Assembly (NCBI GenBank): GCA_965371945.1
Contig: CBDVAK010000172.1
Coordinates: 1-7,304, forward strand
Source: CBDVAK01 sp965371945
GTDB taxonomy: Bacteria > Pseudomonadota > Gammaproteobacteria > Competibacterales > JAHEDQ01
Direction: 5' to 3'
DNA length: 7,304 bases
Positions 1-5,869 of this stretch are shown here, piece after piece. Each line of letters begins with the position of its first letter. The stretch's first letter is position 1. The notes under the pieces are model-generated. The model ran no database searches. It worked only from the letters and a program-made list of their open reading frames with translations, and was not told the DNA's origin. Made by a program: the position numbers and the translations under genes.

Positions 1-39
1 AATTACGTGCTGAACGGCACATGCTGCATACTGATCCGC

Positions 40-765
40 TTACCGACCCAGGTCCCCCCACAACAATTGCAGCGCCGCCAGCGCGGCCACCCCGGCGGTT
101 TCCGTCCGCAGCACCCTGGGTCCCAACCTCACCGGCTGGAACCCGGCCGCGACCACGCACCGATACTCGGCCTGCTCGAAACCGCCCTCCGGCCCCACCA
201 GCAATGTGATGCGCGTTCCCGGGCAGGACAGCTCGCCGAAACCCCGAGCCCCGCGCGGATCCAGCAATACGCACAGCTGGCGATGATCATCGCGTGCCGA
301 CAGCCAGTCCGCCAAAGCCAGGGGTGGATGCAACAGCGGGATTCGATTACGGCCACATTGCTCGCAGGCGGAAACCACCACCGAGCGCCAGTGTGCCACG
401 CGGCTGGCCGAGGCCGGCATCGAACGGCTGCAAACCACCGGCACAATGTTGGTCACCCCCAGTTCCGTGGCCTTCTGCAAGGTGTAATCCATACGTTTGC
501 CACGCGAGATGCCCTGCACCAGAGTCAGGCACAGAGACGACTCGACCTCGCGCGCATGGTGACGATCCAGCCGTACCGTGGCATCACGACGGTTCACCGT
601 CTCGACCACCCCGGCATACTCACCGCCGTCGCCGTCGAACAGGGTCACCGGGTCCCCGACCCTGCGGCGCAGTACGCGAATCAGATGCGCGTAGCCGTCG
701 CCCTGCAATACTACCCTTAGCCCGCATGTCAGCGGACCGCCGACATGAATGCGATAGTCCTGCAC
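40..765 (-). CDS. rsmE: 16S rRNA (uracil-1498-N3)-methyltransferase RsmE
   Basis: Predicted to transfer a methyl group from S-adenosylmethionine to N3 of U1498 in helix 44 of 16S rRNA, acting on the 30S subunit in the cytoplasm. The 241-residue product matches the usual length of about 243. An N-terminal PUA-like RNA-binding region spans about residues 1-70 (HLIRVLR at 27-33, LFDGDGGEY at 42-50). The SPOUT/trefoil-knot methyltransferase domain follows, with KRMDYTLQKATELGV (90-104), LVGPEGG (189-195) and the knot signature LGPRVLRTETA (214-224), which forms the cofactor pocket. The GTG start at 765-763 was chosen because a near-consensus Shine-Dalgarno sits 7 nt upstream and it gives the family length. 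The open frame runs upstream to 963, but that extension lies in the intergenic region and inside xth and has no homologous content. The gene is divergent from xth. What lies downstream is cut by the window edge. A strong hairpin covers codons 7-14. Confidence 0.96.
   Translation of the reverse strand: MQDYRIHVGGPLTCGLRVVLQGDGYAHLIRVLRRRVGDPVTLFDGDGGEYAGVVETVNRRDATVRLDRHHAREVESSLCLTLVQGISRGKRMDYTLQKATELGVTNIVPVVCSRSMPASASRVAHWRSVVVSACEQCGRNRIPLLHPPLALADWLSARDDHRQLCVLLDPRGARGFGELSCPGTRITLLVGPEGGFEQAEYRCVVAAGFQPVRLGPRVLRTETAGVAALAALQLLWGDLGR
725..747 (-). repeat. Inverted repeat / mRNA hairpin inside the rsmE 5' coding region
   Basis: On the rsmE strand, CATGTCGGCGG is followed by one base and then CCGCTGACATG. 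The arms pair over 11 positions, with ten Watson-Crick pairs and one G-U wobble; the innermost pairs must open to leave a real loop. The hairpin begins 19 nt into the coding sequence and covers codons 7 to 14. The structure is directly visible. An effect on translation, or recognition by a protein at DNA level, is inference. On the opposite strand the wobble becomes an A-C mismatch, so the stem is better on the rsmE mRNA side. Confidence 0.7.
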
Positions 766-768
766 CGA

Positions 769-778
769 ATCACCTCCT
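769..778 (-). promoter_or_regulatory. Strong Shine-Dalgarno of rsmE
   Basis: On the minus strand this reads AGGAGGTGAT, a ten-base match to the complement of the 16S rRNA 3' end. The AGGAGG core is 7 nt from the GTG at 765-763. This site decides the start, since the frame stays open well upstream. Such a strong site may compensate for the weaker GTG start codon and for the hairpin just inside the gene; that compensation is inference. Confidence 0.9.
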
Positions 779-808
779 CGGGCACGCCGTGGCTTGGGGA
801 TTTGTCGA

Positions 809-814
809 TATACT
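809..814 (+). promoter_or_regulatory. Candidate -10 element for xth in the divergent intergenic region
   Basis: TATACT matches the sigma-70 -10 consensus at five of six positions and sits 39 nt before the xth ATG, leaving room for a leader of about 33 nt with the Shine-Dalgarno. No good -35 hexamer lies 16-18 nt upstream; the nearest TTG-containing word (794-799) is too close. The complementary strand over 807-812 reads TATATC, a poorer -10 that could serve rsmE, so the two promoters may overlap. The call rests on one hexamer and its position. Confidence 0.35.
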
Positions 815-853
815 CTGTCGCAGCACGTCCCGAACCAGGAGAACCATATACCG

Positions 854-1636
854 ATGGTCACCGTCGCTTCCTGGAACGTCAATTCATTGCGGGTGCGGTT
901 GGCACAGGTACTGGACTGGCTGGCAAACCATGGCCCTGACATTGTGTGCCTGCAGGAAACCAAAGTGCAGGACCGGGACTTTCCCGACCAACCATTCCAG
1001 GAACTCGGCTATCACGCCGTCTATCGTGGTCAGCCCAGCTACAATGGCATGGCCACGCTCAGCCGGGTTCCGCTGCAACAGGTCTGTCCCCGACTGCCCG
1101 GCGACGACGACGACCGGCAGCAACGGTTTCTGGCGGCCACCATTGGCAGCATACGGGTTGTCAATGTCTATGTGCCCAACGGCCAGGCGACCGGCACCGA
1201 CAAGTATCGCTACAAGCTGGAATGGATGACCCGTCTGGCCACATGGCTGCAGCGGGAACGCCGGCGCTACCCGCAACTGCTGGTGATGGGAGACTTCAAT
1301 ATTGCACCAGAGGATCGTGATGTTCACGACCCACAGGCCTGGCAGGGCCGGGTCCTTTGCAGCGTCCCGGAACGCGCGGCGCTCGAGGTGCTGCTGCAAG
1401 ACGGCATGACGGATACCTTCCGGGTATTTGAGCAGTCCGCCGGGAGCTTTAGCTGGTGGGACTATCGCGCCAATGCCTTCGCGCGCAACGCAGGGCTGCG
1501 TATCGACCTGATCCTGGCCTCGGAGGCACTCGCCAAACGCTGTTCCCGGGCCTGGATCGACCGCTCACCGCGGGCTGCGGAACGGCCTTCCGACCATGCC
1601 CCAATCGTGGCAGAATTCGCGCTCCCCGACCGCTGA
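854..1636 (+). CDS. xthA: Exodeoxyribonuclease III (AP endonuclease, ExoIII/Xth family)
   Basis: A cytoplasmic base-excision-repair nuclease that cleaves 5' to abasic sites, removes blocked 3' ends and digests duplex DNA 3' to 5', using Mg2+. The 260-residue product is close to the 268 of E. coli ExoIII and is one endonuclease/exonuclease/phosphatase domain. Active-site signatures appear in order: SWNVNSLR with Asn8, LQETK with metal-binding Glu35, NVYVPNG with Tyr106, MGDFNIAP with Asp147 and Asn149, RIDLIL with Asp218, and the terminal SDHAP with Asp247 and His248. All expected catalytic residues are present. ATG 854 was chosen because the MVTVASWN start matches the family and AGGAGA (837-842) lies 11 nt upstream; a TTG at 794 in the same frame would add 20 unrelated residues. 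The gene is divergent from rsmE, and the channel gene follows after 59 nt on the same strand, so co-transcription is possible. Confidence 0.96.
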   Translation: MVTVASWNVNSLRVRLAQVLDWLANHGPDIVCLQETKVQDRDFPDQPFQELGYHAVYRGQPSYNGMATLSRVPLQQVCPRLPGDDDDRQQRFLAATIGSIRVVNVYVPNGQATGTDKYRYKLEWMTRLATWLQRERRRYPQLLVMGDFNIAPEDRDVHDPQAWQGRVLCSVPERAALEVLLQDGMTDTFRVFEQSAGSFSWWDYRANAFARNAGLRIDLILASEALAKRCSRAWIDRSPRAAERPSDHAPIVAEFALPDR

Positions 1637-1695
1637 TGAAATCCGCACCTTAGACCCGCGCCGGGGGTCACCCGCTGAAGAGGCGATATTTGACC

Positions 1696-3444
1696 ATGAG
1701 AACCCTGTTGCAAGCCCTGTTGTCGACGGCGGCGTTGTGCTGGTTACCAATGACTGCCCTGGCCCAGCAGGAGGCACCCGGCGGTGAAGCCGACACTGCC
1801 GAGGCGGTCACCATAGCCGATGCCGTCATACCAGTCGGCGTACTGGATCTGCTGCTGACCCCGTTGCCCCGTGATCAGCTCGCGGTCGAGGCCGCGGCCT
1901 GGCGCAACCTCGTCGAGGCCAAGGCGAGCGAGGTCAGCAATGCGGAGATTGCCATAGCAAACAAGACCAGCGAGCTCAAATCTATCGATGAGGCCAAACA
2001 GGCCGCCACCGAAATCGGCCAGGCATCGGCTGACGGGGAAGCGCCGCAAGCGGACAAGCTCGAGGCTGCCAGAGAAATCCTCAAGGGTTCGATAGAGAGT
2101 GTCGAACAGACCGGCAAGCCGAACGAAAGCGCCAGCCCACCCGCGGACACAGCCGAGGCACAAGCCCTCAGGGGCATGGTGGCGCGGCTCGGTGAAGCGG
2201 ATGAACCAGCGGCCGGCGGGACCAAGGCGGAAACATCGGTGACAACTGTCGAGGGCATGCCCACCGACCAGCAGTCGGCCGAGCGGATCGTACAACAGAT
2301 GGAACGCGTAGCCAGTGCAAAATCAAAGGTCAAGGAGCACCTGCTGGAGTACACCACACTGGTCCGTGACGAACGCACCGCCCTGCTCGACCGTCTGGAA
2401 GTGGTATTGGCTGCCTGGGAGTCCAAGGGTGGAGATCCGGACCAGATCTCCGAGTACCGGCTCTACGCCAGCGCAGTCAGCGGCATCCGCGTCGACGTAT
2501 CCGATACCGAGGCCGCATTCGCCACCATCTTGGGGTGGTTGTTATCGGACGAGGGTGGCAAACGCTGGGCGTTGAACATCGGCAAGTTTCTCGCCATCCT
2601 GCTGGCATTCCAGGTCCTGGCGGTCATACTCAGGCACGCGGCCGAGCGCGCCCTGCGATTGTCCGGAAGCGTTTCGGTGTTGCTGCGCAAGGTGGTCGTG
2701 AGCACCATCAGCCGCGCCACCCAGATCGTTGGTCTCATCGTCGCGGCATCGGCGCTGGAAATCAATGTCGGACCTTTGCTGGCGGTGATCGGTGCTACCG
2801 GTTTCGTGATCGCTTTCGCGCTACAAAGCACACTCAGCAACATTGCCAGCGGCATCATGATCATGCTGATGCGCCCGTTCGACGAGGGCGACGCCATCGA
2901 GGTTTCGGGGATTTCAGGCAGTGTCCGGGCCATGAGCCTGGTGTCGACCACCATCACCACCTTCGACAACAAGGTGATGATCGTCCCCAACAACTCGATC
3001 TGGGGCAACATCATCACCAACATCGGCGGAAGTGACCAGCGCCGCGTCGACATGACCTTCGGGATTGGTTACGAGGACGATATCCATCGCGCCCGCGAAG
3101 TGCTGGCAGAAATCGTCGGCGCGCACCCGGACGTGCTCGCCGAACCGGAACCGGTCATCCAGCTACATGAGCTGGGAGATTCTTCGGTCAACTTCATCTG
3201 CCGCCCCTGGGCCAAGACAGAAGACTACTGGACAGTGTACTGGGACGTGACCCTGGCGGTGAAGGAGCGCTTCGACGCCGAAGGTATCTCGATTCCATAC
3301 CCGCAAAGAGACGTACACATCTATCAGCAGGCGGTTGCACCAACGGCTGCCGCCGCGGCTGGCGAACAACCGTCCGAGCTGGACGCGAAATCGCGGCTCG
3401 AGCCGCCGGAACCGGACGACGAAGACAGCCAGTCGGATGGCTGA
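1696..3444 (+). CDS. MscS-family small-conductance mechanosensitive channel with periplasmic coiled-coil domain
   Basis: Predicted inner-membrane tension-gated channel that releases solutes on hypo-osmotic shock. The 582-residue product is twice the length of E. coli MscS (286). A signal peptide spans 1-23 (cleavage after Ala-Leu-Ala). A charged, mostly helical periplasmic region follows (about 24-288), with likely coiled coils near 62-105, 117-137 and 195-237, and a low-complexity linker at about 138-193. Membrane segments lie near 291-313, 332-353 and 358-392. The third is the pore helix, GATGFVIAFALQSTLSNIASG (366-386), continuing to MRPFDEGD. The MscS beta and alpha/beta domains follow (IVPNN, ELGDSSVNF, DAEGISIPYPQRDVHIY), then an acidic, probably disordered tail from about 553. 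ATG 1696 was preferred over TTG 1690 for the signal peptide; AAGAGG (1679-1684 region) is the likely ribosome site. Family membership is certain. It is not the short MscS itself, so no symbol is given. Confidence 0.93.
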   Translation: MRTLLQALLSTAALCWLPMTALAQQEAPGGEADTAEAVTIADAVIPVGVLDLLLTPLPRDQLAVEAAAWRNLVEAKASEVSNAEIAIANKTSELKSIDEAKQAATEIGQASADGEAPQADKLEAAREILKGSIESVEQTGKPNESASPPADTAEAQALRGMVARLGEADEPAAGGTKAETSVTTVEGMPTDQQSAERIVQQMERVASAKSKVKEHLLEYTTLVRDERTALLDRLEVVLAAWESKGGDPDQISEYRLYASAVSGIRVDVSDTEAAFATILGWLLSDEGGKRWALNIGKFLAILLAFQVLAVILRHAAERALRLSGSVSVLLRKVVVSTISRATQIVGLIVAASALEINVGPLLAVIGATGFVIAFALQSTLSNIASGIMIMLMRPFDEGDAIEVSGISGSVRAMSLVSTTITTFDNKVMIVPNNSIWGNIITNIGGSDQRRVDMTFGIGYEDDIHRAREVLAEIVGAHPDVLAEPEPVIQLHELGDSSVNFICRPWAKTEDYWTVYWDVTLAVKERFDAEGISIPYPQRDVHIYQQAVAPTAAAAAGEQPSELDAKSRLEPPEPDDEDSQSDG

Positions 3445-3460
3445 TCCTCACTTGGGTAAT

Positions 3461-3478
3461 ATGTCACAGCAATGACAT
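3461..3478. repeat. Short inverted repeat downstream of the channel gene
   Basis: ATGTCA (3461-3466) and TGACAT (3473-3478) are perfect complements around CAGCAA. The repeat starts 16 nt after the channel stop codon. It could be a weak mRNA 3' hairpin, but no T-tract follows, so a classical intrinsic terminator is not supported. Its ATGTC/GACAT arms recall the repeats at 725-747 and 3871-3900. Confidence 0.5.
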
Positions 3479-3555
3479 GACCGCTGCGCTAGGCTCGAGA
3501 GCGTAAATATCTGAGCAGCATCGGGGCCAACAGGGATCAAAAATGCAGTGTCCCG

Positions 3556-3587
3556 GTGCCGACCGCAACGCAATAGGGTCGCGGCAC
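3556..3587. repeat. Imperfect hairpin between the convergent channel and uvrD genes
   Basis: GTGCC (3556-3560) pairs with GGCAC (3583-3587), and GACC (3561-3564) pairs with GGTC (3577-3580), with a two-base GC bulge and a 12-base loop. It abuts the next stem at 3588. On the uvrD strand, TTTTT (complement of 3539-3543) comes 12 nt after this stem. That is too far for a canonical intrinsic terminator but compatible with a loose termination zone for uvrD. Confidence 0.4.
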
Positions 3588-3618
3588 GGATCGCCAGGGA
3601 TGGCGATCCCGAGGATCG
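3588..3618. terminator. Possible bidirectional termination zone with alternative stems
   Basis: GGATCGCC (3588-3595) pairs perfectly with GGCGATCC (3602-3609) around a six-base loop. CGATCC (3604-3609) can instead pair with GGATCG (3613-3618) around three bases, so the two stems exclude each other. The element lies between converging genes, 37 nt beyond the uvrD stop at its nearer edge, where transcription from both sides must end. No U-tract adjoins either stem, so intrinsic termination is a positional inference; the stems might only protect 3' ends. Confidence 0.35.
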
Positions 3619-3645
3619 GTGGCGCGGGCCCTGACAATTGCCGGC

Positions 3646-5841
3646 CTAGTCAGGCAGCAATTCCAGTTTGGCATAGGCCAGCACCAACACCTTGCTGCCA
3701 TGGTCACGAAAATTGACCTCGGCGCGAGCATGGCTGCCAGCGCCTTCGAAACGCAACACCACGCCTTCACCAAACTTTTTGTGGCGTACCGCCGAACCGG
3801 CCCGCAAACCTCCAGGCCCTGCCGCGGCCGGCGATCCCGCCGAACCGGCAGGCGCGGCATAGGCCGGTCTGCTGACATGCGCCCTCGGGCGCATGTCAGC
3901 CCGTAGCTGAGCAGGAATTTCGGCCAGAAATCGCGATGGCCGGCAGTAGTTCTCCTGGCCGTAGATTCGTCGGCTCTCGGCATGGCAAAGCACCAGTAGC
4001 TGCTCAGCACGGGTGATTCCCACATAGCACAGACGGCGTTCCTCCTCCATCTGTGACGGATCAGCGAGGGCCCGGCTACCCGGAAACAGCCCCTCTTCCA
4101 GGCCCACCAGCATCACCAGCGGAAACTCCAGACCCTTGGCGGAATGCAGGGTCATCAATTGCACGCAGTCCGACCCCGAATCCGCCTGCCCTTCTCCGGC
4201 CTCCAGCGCTGCATGGGCCAGAAACGAGGCCAAAGGCCCGCTGTCGTGCTCCAGTTCCGGGTCAGAGTCAGGATCGAAGCCACGGGCGGCATTGACCAGT
4301 TCGCGGAGGTTGTCGACCCGATCCTCGCCCCGTCCCCCGCGGTCGCGGGCATGATGTTGCAACAGACCGCTGGCCGCCAACACCGTATCCACCTGTTCCG
4401 CAAGGCCCAGACCCGCGCAATCCTTCTGCAACCCTTCGACCAGCTCTATGAACCGCCGCACAGCGTTGGCCGCCCGGGCCGGCAACGAGCCGGATGACGA
4501 CAACTGCCGTGCCGCCTCGAACAAAGTCAGGCCATCATCCTTGCCGGCCAGGTCTCTGATCGTATCCACGGTACGCGCACCGATTCCTCTCGGCGGCACA
4601 TTGACCACCCGTTCGAAAGACGTGTCGTCGACAACACTGGCGAGCAATCGCAGATAGGCCAGCGCGTCCTTGATCTCGGCGCGTTCGAAGAACCTCAGAC
4701 CGCCGTAGACCCGGTAGGGCAGGCGCAGACTGATCAGCGCTTCCTCCAGCAATCGCGATTGTGCATTGGAGCGATACAGAACCGCCACCTCGCTGCGGCT
4801 GCCCCCTTGTTCAGCCCAGTCCCGGGCCCGCTCAGCCACATAGCGCGCCTCGTCACGCTCGTTGTAAGCGGTGTAGACCTGCACCGGGTGACCGGCCTCC
4901 CCGGCCGTCCACAGACGCTTGCCCAGCCTTCCCCCATTGTGAGAAATGACCGCATTGGCAGCATCGAGAATGGTGGCCGTGGAGCGATAATTCTGTTCCA
5001 GGCGTATGGTCACGGTGCCTGGAAAATCGCGTTCCATGGCCAGGATGTTCTCAATCCTTGCTCCGCGCCAGCCGTAGATCGACTGATCGTCGTCGCCAAC
5101 CGCGAAGATGGCGCCACGATCACCGCACAGCAGGCGCAGCCAGGCACACTGTATGGTGTTGGTATCCTGGAATTCGTCGACCAGCAGATGGCTGAACCGC
5201 TGCTGGTAATGCGCCAGCAGCGCAGGGTCGTCCCGCAGCAGTTCGTGAGCACGCAGCAACAGTTCGGCGAAGTCAACGACCGCGGCCTTGTTCGCCGCCT
5301 CCTGGTAGCCGCTATAGATATCGAGCAGCCGGACAGCGACCGGGTCACCGTCCGGCTCTATATGGGCCGGGCGCAGGCCCTCGTCCTTGCGCGCATTGAT
5401 ATAGGATTGTATCCGACGCGGTTGCCAGCGGGATTCGTCCAGCCCCTGGGTCTGCACTACCCGCCGAATCAGCCGAACCTGATCCTCGGAATCGAGTATC
5501 TGAAAATTGCCGGCCAGCCCCGCCGCTTCGCGATGTCGTCGCAGCAGACGGAATGCGAGGCCATGAAAGGTACCAATCCACATGCCGTCGGTCGCATAGC
5601 CGAGGGTGCGTTGGATGCGCTCGCGCATCTCCCGCGCCGCCTTGTTGGTGAAGGTCACCCCCAGAATCGACCAGGGCGACACCCCGGCCTGTTCGATCAA
5701 CCAGGCCACCCGGTGTACCAGCACCCGGGTCTTGCCGCTGCCGGCCCCGGCCAGAACCCTCACCCGGGCGTCCGCGTGCGCTGCGACCGCCTCGCGTTGC
5801 GCTGCGTTGAGGGGTTCGAGGATGCGCTCGACAGAAACCAT
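3646..5841 (-). CDS. uvrD: DNA helicase II UvrD (SF1A 3'-5' helicase)
   Basis: ATP-driven 3' to 5' helicase that displaces the incised strand in nucleotide excision repair and unwinds DNA in MutHLS mismatch repair. The 731-residue product aligns along its length with E. coli UvrD (720). Motifs in order: Q motif LNAAQREAV (11-19), Walker A AGAGSGKT (31-38), TFTNKAA (63-69), GTFHGLA (90-96), Walker B DEFQDTN (222-228), GDDDQSIYGWRGA (249-261), LEQNYRS (281-287), LMTLHSAKGLEF with His566, and EEERRLCYVGITRA ending near 612. A flexible linker with the palindrome-encoded residues 648-657 follows, then the C-terminal RNA-polymerase/DNA-contacting Tudor-like domain (VRHKKFGEG to the end). UvrD is preferred over Rep or PcrA from near-identity in many motifs. 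ATG 5841 was chosen over an upstream TTG (5859) because MVSVERILEPLN fits the family. No Shine-Dalgarno is visible. The gene lies 28 nt after glmU, so coupling to glmU translation is plausible. Confidence 0.97.
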   Translation of the reverse strand: MVSVERILEPLNAAQREAVAAHADARVRVLAGAGSGKTRVLVHRVAWLIEQAGVSPWSILGVTFTNKAAREMRERIQRTLGYATDGMWIGTFHGLAFRLLRRHREAAGLAGNFQILDSEDQVRLIRRVVQTQGLDESRWQPRRIQSYINARKDEGLRPAHIEPDGDPVAVRLLDIYSGYQEAANKAAVVDFAELLLRAHELLRDDPALLAHYQQRFSHLLVDEFQDTNTIQCAWLRLLCGDRGAIFAVGDDDQSIYGWRGARIENILAMERDFPGTVTIRLEQNYRSTATILDAANAVISHNGGRLGKRLWTAGEAGHPVQVYTAYNERDEARYVAERARDWAEQGGSRSEVAVLYRSNAQSRLLEEALISLRLPYRVYGGLRFFERAEIKDALAYLRLLASVVDDTSFERVVNVPPRGIGARTVDTIRDLAGKDDGLTLFEAARQLSSSGSLPARAANAVRRFIELVEGLQKDCAGLGLAEQVDTVLAASGLLQHHARDRGGRGEDRVDNLRELVNAARGFDPDSDPELEHDSGPLASFLAHAALEAGEGQADSGSDCVQLMTLHSAKGLEFPLVMLVGLEEGLFPGSRALADPSQMEEERRLCYVGITRAEQLLVLCHAESRRIYGQENYCRPSRFLAEIPAQLRADMRPRAHVSRPAYAAPAGSAGSPAAAGPGGLRAGSAVRHKKFGEGVVLRFEGAGSHARAEVNFRDHGSKVLVLAYAKLELLPD
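3871..3900. repeat. Perfect 30-nt palindrome inside uvrD
   Basis: GCTGACATGCGCCC (3871-3884) and its exact reverse complement GGGCGCATGTCAGC (3887-3900) flank a two-base centre, TC. Both ends fall on uvrD codon boundaries, so the element is exactly ten codons and encodes ADMRPRAHVS (residues 648-657), in the linker before the C-terminal domain. By recalled alignment to E. coli UvrD the linker has the same length there, so this does not look like an inserted element. It could fold as a long mRNA hairpin or a DNA cruciform. Confidence 0.95.
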
Positions 5842-5869
5842 GATCGATGGCGGCCGCAACGGCGCCGGG

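Larger units (their letters stand above)
3445..3645. other. Convergent intergenic region without a credible gene
   Basis: This gap separates the 3' ends of the channel gene (plus) and uvrD (minus). Apart from the inverted repeats at 3461-3478, 3556-3587 and 3588-3618, I see no open frame with coding character, no tRNA-like fold and no promoter of note. Confidence 0.6.

Noticed and set aside
7..20. Small GTGC/GCAC inverted repeat beyond the rsmE stop
   Set aside because: A 4-bp stem without a T-tract is expected by chance. The 39 nt at the left edge are too short to judge for a downstream gene.
766..963. Possible N-terminal extension of rsmE by 66 codons
   Set aside because: The extension runs through the divergent intergenic region into the start of xth, lacks family similarity, and would ignore the strong ribosome site before the GTG at 765.
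294..1229. 311-codon plus-strand frame overlapping rsmE and xth
   Set aside because: Its composition is Arg/Pro/Ser-rich and typical of out-of-frame GC-rich DNA. Both overlapping genes are securely identified in other frames.
1653..1669. Hairpin GACCC...GGGTC between xth and the channel gene as a terminator
   Set aside because: The stem is only 5 bp and no T-tract follows, so termination between the two genes is not supported.
3871..3900. The uvrD palindrome as an inserted palindromic element (Rickettsia-type) or a fold-back sequencing artefact
   Set aside because: By recalled alignment, E. coli UvrD has the same linker length at this place, and the surrounding VSRP residues are conserved, so neither an insertion nor an artefact is needed.
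3537..4025. 162-codon minus-strand frame overlapping the uvrD 3' end
   Set aside because: It is an out-of-frame shadow of uvrD that runs into the intergenic hairpins, with no family resemblance.
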